A stretch of DNA of 64,000 nucleotides from Hydractinia symbiolongicarpus (taxonomy: Eukaryota > Cnidaria > Hydrozoa > Anthoathecata > Hydractiniidae). Under the pieces are notes generated by a model. The model had not been told where the DNA came from, made no database searches, and saw only the letters and a list, made by a program, of their open reading frames with translations. The translations under genes and the position numbers were made by a program. The stretch spans positions 19,012,001-19,076,000 of the forward strand of contig NC_079888.1 of the NCBI RefSeq assembly GCF_029227915.1. The letters are read 5' to 3'. Within the stretch, counting starts at the first letter, position 1, and the number at the start of each line of letters is the position of its first letter. Of the stretch, positions 60,933 to 64,000 are shown one piece after another.

Positions 60933-62440
60933 TAAGAATTTCTCTTGCATTGTTTTCAAAAATATTTTTTTAAAATCAAGATGGCAATGTCAGAAAATAT
61001 ACAATATGGTCTGGGGACAAGGTTGTATATAAATCAATCAGGCGTTCTCAGCACCAATAAGAAAAGCTGAGCGGTTTGAATACTTACAACACACGGGGGA
61101 TAATCTCAATCCTAGGAGCTGTTCTGCTACTATAATACTGGAGAAAAGAGGCAAAGGGCACTGAAAACGAGGCTGATTAATAAAAGGTATTCATCGTTGT
61201 TCTCAGGTATCGGAATAATTTTTACTTTTTCCTATTTCTTATAATTCGTGTTCACATGTATTATGACTTATAAATTACAGACGATAAAAGTTTATAACGG
61301 TTAAGCTACCGTGGTCAGATGGTGATGATTGAGTAAAAGTCCGTTATTCTCTTCGAAAATTCGTTTACAATGCCAATATTTTGAAACTCAGGAAGTATAG
61401 CTTATTTTCATACACGAGAAACAGCTTCGTGTTAGCAATTTGAGTTTCGAGCATAACAATGATCTGTCAGCTACAAAAAATAATACAATCAAACTGAACG
61501 GAAAAAGTTCTATGAAGTGCAGTTGACCCCCTCTATTCGAATCTCAATAATTTCTGTGTTTTCTTTCAAAAAAGTAAAGTCGCATCTCTAGAGAACGCAT
61601 CAGCCATTTAACTGACATCATTGTCAATAAGAATTAAAAGTTTTCTCCAAAGGTTACCAACAGTGTGCGTTTGTGGTGCTGCTTTTAACGCAGAGCATGC
61701 TTTCACATGCGGTTTGTCATTAACCGTCATAAGAGATATCACTGCTGACATTCTAAATGGGACATAAAAAAAATGACAAAAGAACTAATCTTGCATCAAC
61801 TAACTGGTGATTCTTTCTGAAAGAATCAACGCTGACTGGAGATAATGTGCGTACTGAAGTTTAAGCAGGATGGATTTGGATTTGAGGAGTCGTTAACCAA
61901 TGAGCCAAATTTCCTCGAAGTCAAATACTCGATGCTTTTCACTTAAAATACGGGAACAAGAAACAAAGATGTTTTAACTAGAGAATCATTAAGGTAGAAT
62001 TCGGATCATTCACTTAATTTAGTTTTTGTGTTTTGATGAAGTGTCTCGTCAGTGCAGCAGATTCTTCCGTCACTGATATCAAACTCAATACCGAGAGCCA
62101 ACAAGGACATCGCAACGTCAAATTTTTGTGTTAATTTATTATTCCTGCCATGATCAACGTCAATGTATTACAAAGTAAATGTTATGAGTCAAAAAAATAA
62201 ATAATTGTTTGGTCCAGCTGAAGAAAGGTAGGCATTGGTTTAATTATATATAAATATGATGACTTAATTTGCTAGAAATTGAAATAGCCATATTTCAAAC
62301 TTAAACATTTATTCGCCTGTTTAAGGTGATGCTACAATAAGTAAAAACAAAAACAAAAACAAACAGCTATTCAAGTTTCTCTAAGGGTAGCAGATAATAA
62401 AACAATCAATCCCTTTTAGAAAAATATGTTCATCCAAATT
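60933..62440. other. Intergenic, no gene seen
   Basis: Between the first exon of SMaseD-like copy 2 and the last exon of copy 3. The last 70 bp before 62440 align with the 3' flanks of the other copies. No clear gene. Confidence 0.45.
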
Positions 62441-63588
62441 TTAGTAAGCTCCACAGTCTCCACGTCCTTCTCGACACGACTCAATCGATTTGTCTGGATT
62501 GCGGCATTTGCTGCTGTCTTTATCACTGCACAAAACCACCCAGCCATGACATGTCCAAGCACCTTCGTATGTGCATTGACACGCATACCCTCTTGGTGCT
62601 GCTTTTTCAATTTTGCAACCACCAGAGTAGTAATCGCAGTTGCAAGATTCGTAGTTGTCGGTGTTGGTAAGCGGTGTGCTTGATGTCGCAGCAGGAATCT
62701 TGTCAGAATGAGTTGCCAATCTGATGTTTTTGTCCTTAACAATTTTAGCAAGTGAGCCAGGATAATTGGTGATGATACCGTTGAAGTAATTTGAATACCA
62801 TTCCAAGGTATCGCTGCGATCTACGGACCAGGTATAGGTCATACCAAAAACACCTGTAAAAATAATAATAATAATGACAATCGTATTAAAACAATAGACT
62901 TCTTTCTTAAAAGTATCAATGTTATCTATTACAGTGGAGAAATTTTTGCACAGTCTATTTCAGCATCAAAATAAACCCAGGAATTGCCATCGCATGTACT
63001 TAGAGGAAACTAAAAAGTATAAAATGCTTGAAACTTAATTTCTTACACCCTTTAACTTTAGTTCGGAAAGAATTCTAACAATACCAAAACAAATTAAAAA
63101 GTCATCTTAGAGAGCTATACAATCTCTTAAACGATTTCTGCATCTAACGATACCAAAACAAATTAAAAAGTCATTTTAGAGAGCTATACAATCTCTTAAA
63201 CGATTTCTGCATCTAACGATACCAAAACAAATTAAAAAGTCATTTTAGAGAGATATACAATCTCTTAAACGATTTCTGCATCTAACGAGTTACCTGCATG
63301 TTTGTTCATTGCTGCAATTCGTGATTGGTATTTGGTGACAGGGGAAGTAGGTGAACAAGCCGTCAAGCCTTTGTTGTAGACAACATTCTTGTTGCTCAAG
63401 GTATTCAATTTATTTTTGGTGTCAGCTAATGTTTCCATGTCAATAGTGAAATGGATCTTACTGCGATGTCTTGAATTTGTTTTAGAAATTTCTGTGATGT
63501 ATGGCATGGAGTCAAATCCTGGAGCACCAACGATCACCTCTCCTCGGAAACCTCTACCGAAGAGCTCTGAATCCAACAAACGAAGAAC
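62441..63588 (-). CDS. SMaseD/GDPD-like phosphodiesterase with Cys-rich tail, copy 3 (last two exons in window)
   Basis: Minus-strand exons 63294-63588 (295 nt) and 62441-62853 (413 nt) have exactly the lengths and phases of exons 5 and 6 of copy 2. They keep YTWSVDRSDTLEWYSNYF, GIITNYPG and all ten tail cysteines, ending EGRGDCGAY. No stop or frameshift is seen, so this copy is probably functional; its upstream exons, with the catalytic residues, lie beyond position 64000. It is closely similar to copy 2, differing mostly by single residues. Substrate and any venom role are unknown. Confidence 0.83.
63077..63288 (+). repeat. 69-bp unit repeated three times next to a splice donor
   Basis: The block aacgataccaaaacaaatta through acgatttctgcatct recurs at 63077, 63146 and 63215 with one or two changes. 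It lies in the intron between exons 5 and 6 of copy 3, ending about 5 bp before the donor. Copies 1 and 2 have only one unit-like stretch here. Confidence 0.88.
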
Positions 63589-64000
63589 CTGAATATTTTA
63601 TAAATAAACACGACATCTTAATAAAAGCAACATTTTTATGTTTCTGTCCAAAATTAAATATAGGTTTAATGTTATTAGACAGAAAAAGCATAGCTGATGT
63701 TTAATTTAATGGGAAAATAAATAAATACAGCGAAATATTTGATTGCCGAGATCTTGTGGAAGAATTTATATGAAAGTAGCTCTCCTTAGTATACCGCATA
63801 TTGCATAGCTTGTTCTTGGAATGTTTCTCGTGTAGCAGATTGTGGTTTTAACCTTTAGTCAACAAGTTTTGTGATCGTAACCGTGTTGAGCTGTTTTTCT
63901 TGCTTATCTTTTAGCACCAACACTGCTTTTGCAAGGGGAGTTTTTTCAGCTTCGCCGGCAGAAAAAAATTGTGTTGACTTTTCATGCGTAAGATTATGTT
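63589..64000. other. Intron of SMaseD-like copy 3, continuing beyond the window
   Basis: By analogy with copy 2 the next exon upstream (about 92 nt) would lie several hundred bases away. It was not found before the window end. Confidence 0.45.

Noticed and set aside
61999-62150. Possible extra SMaseD-like exon on the minus strand (DVAMSLLALG-like frame)
   Set aside because: Weak resemblance to exon 4 of copy 2, and it lies downstream of the last exon of copy 3. Splice sites and phase were not convincing.

Overview
The window looks like nuclear DNA of a cnidarian, most likely a hydrozoan. It is strongly A+T-rich, genes are split by GT-AG introns, and young transposable elements fill much of the non-coding space. 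The secreted gene families (Ly-6 three-finger proteins, PAN-EGF-fibrinogen-like proteins, sphingomyelinase-D-like phosphodiesterases with a Cys-rich tail) are the kinds seen in cnidarians. The species cannot be fixed from the sequence alone.

Layout. 1-8.0 kb (+): the last ten exons of a large gene whose C-terminus resembles TFIIIC subunit 1 (GTF3C1). 8.3-8.7 kb: a 100-bp-period minisatellite, then repeats. 12.5-13.8 kb (-): an intronless C/EBP-like bZIP gene. It stands head-to-head with a 12-exon SLC37-like sugar-phosphate transporter (+, 14.65-24.44 kb). 26.1-27.9 kb: a 27-bp minisatellite. 29.9-32.5 kb (-): a PAN/apple + EGF + fibrinogen-like secreted protein, first exon not found. 36.3-38.1 kb and 41.5-46.0 kb (+): two tandem Ly-6/uPAR paralogues, each 124 aa; the second carries an antisense tRNA-Pro(CGG) in intron 1. 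47.1-63.6 kb (-): a tandem array of three sphingomyelinase-D/GDPD-like genes. They are a decayed copy, a complete six-exon copy (376 aa), and a copy whose 5' exons lie beyond the window end.

Mobile DNA is abundant: a 5'-truncated LINE with reverse transcriptase inside an intron of the complete SMaseD-like gene, a Penelope-like relic with GIY-YIG, an endonuclease-type retrotransposon relic, two pogo/Tigger-type deletion derivatives, several palindromic MITEs, at least two tRNA-derived SINE families, and a recurring tiny element with Helitron-like ends.

The genes do not form one pathway. The right half is a cluster of small secreted or GPI-anchored proteins. Its most interesting part is the SMaseD-like array with a ten-cysteine C-terminal domain. 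All exon models were made by hand from splice sites and reading phase, without transcript evidence.
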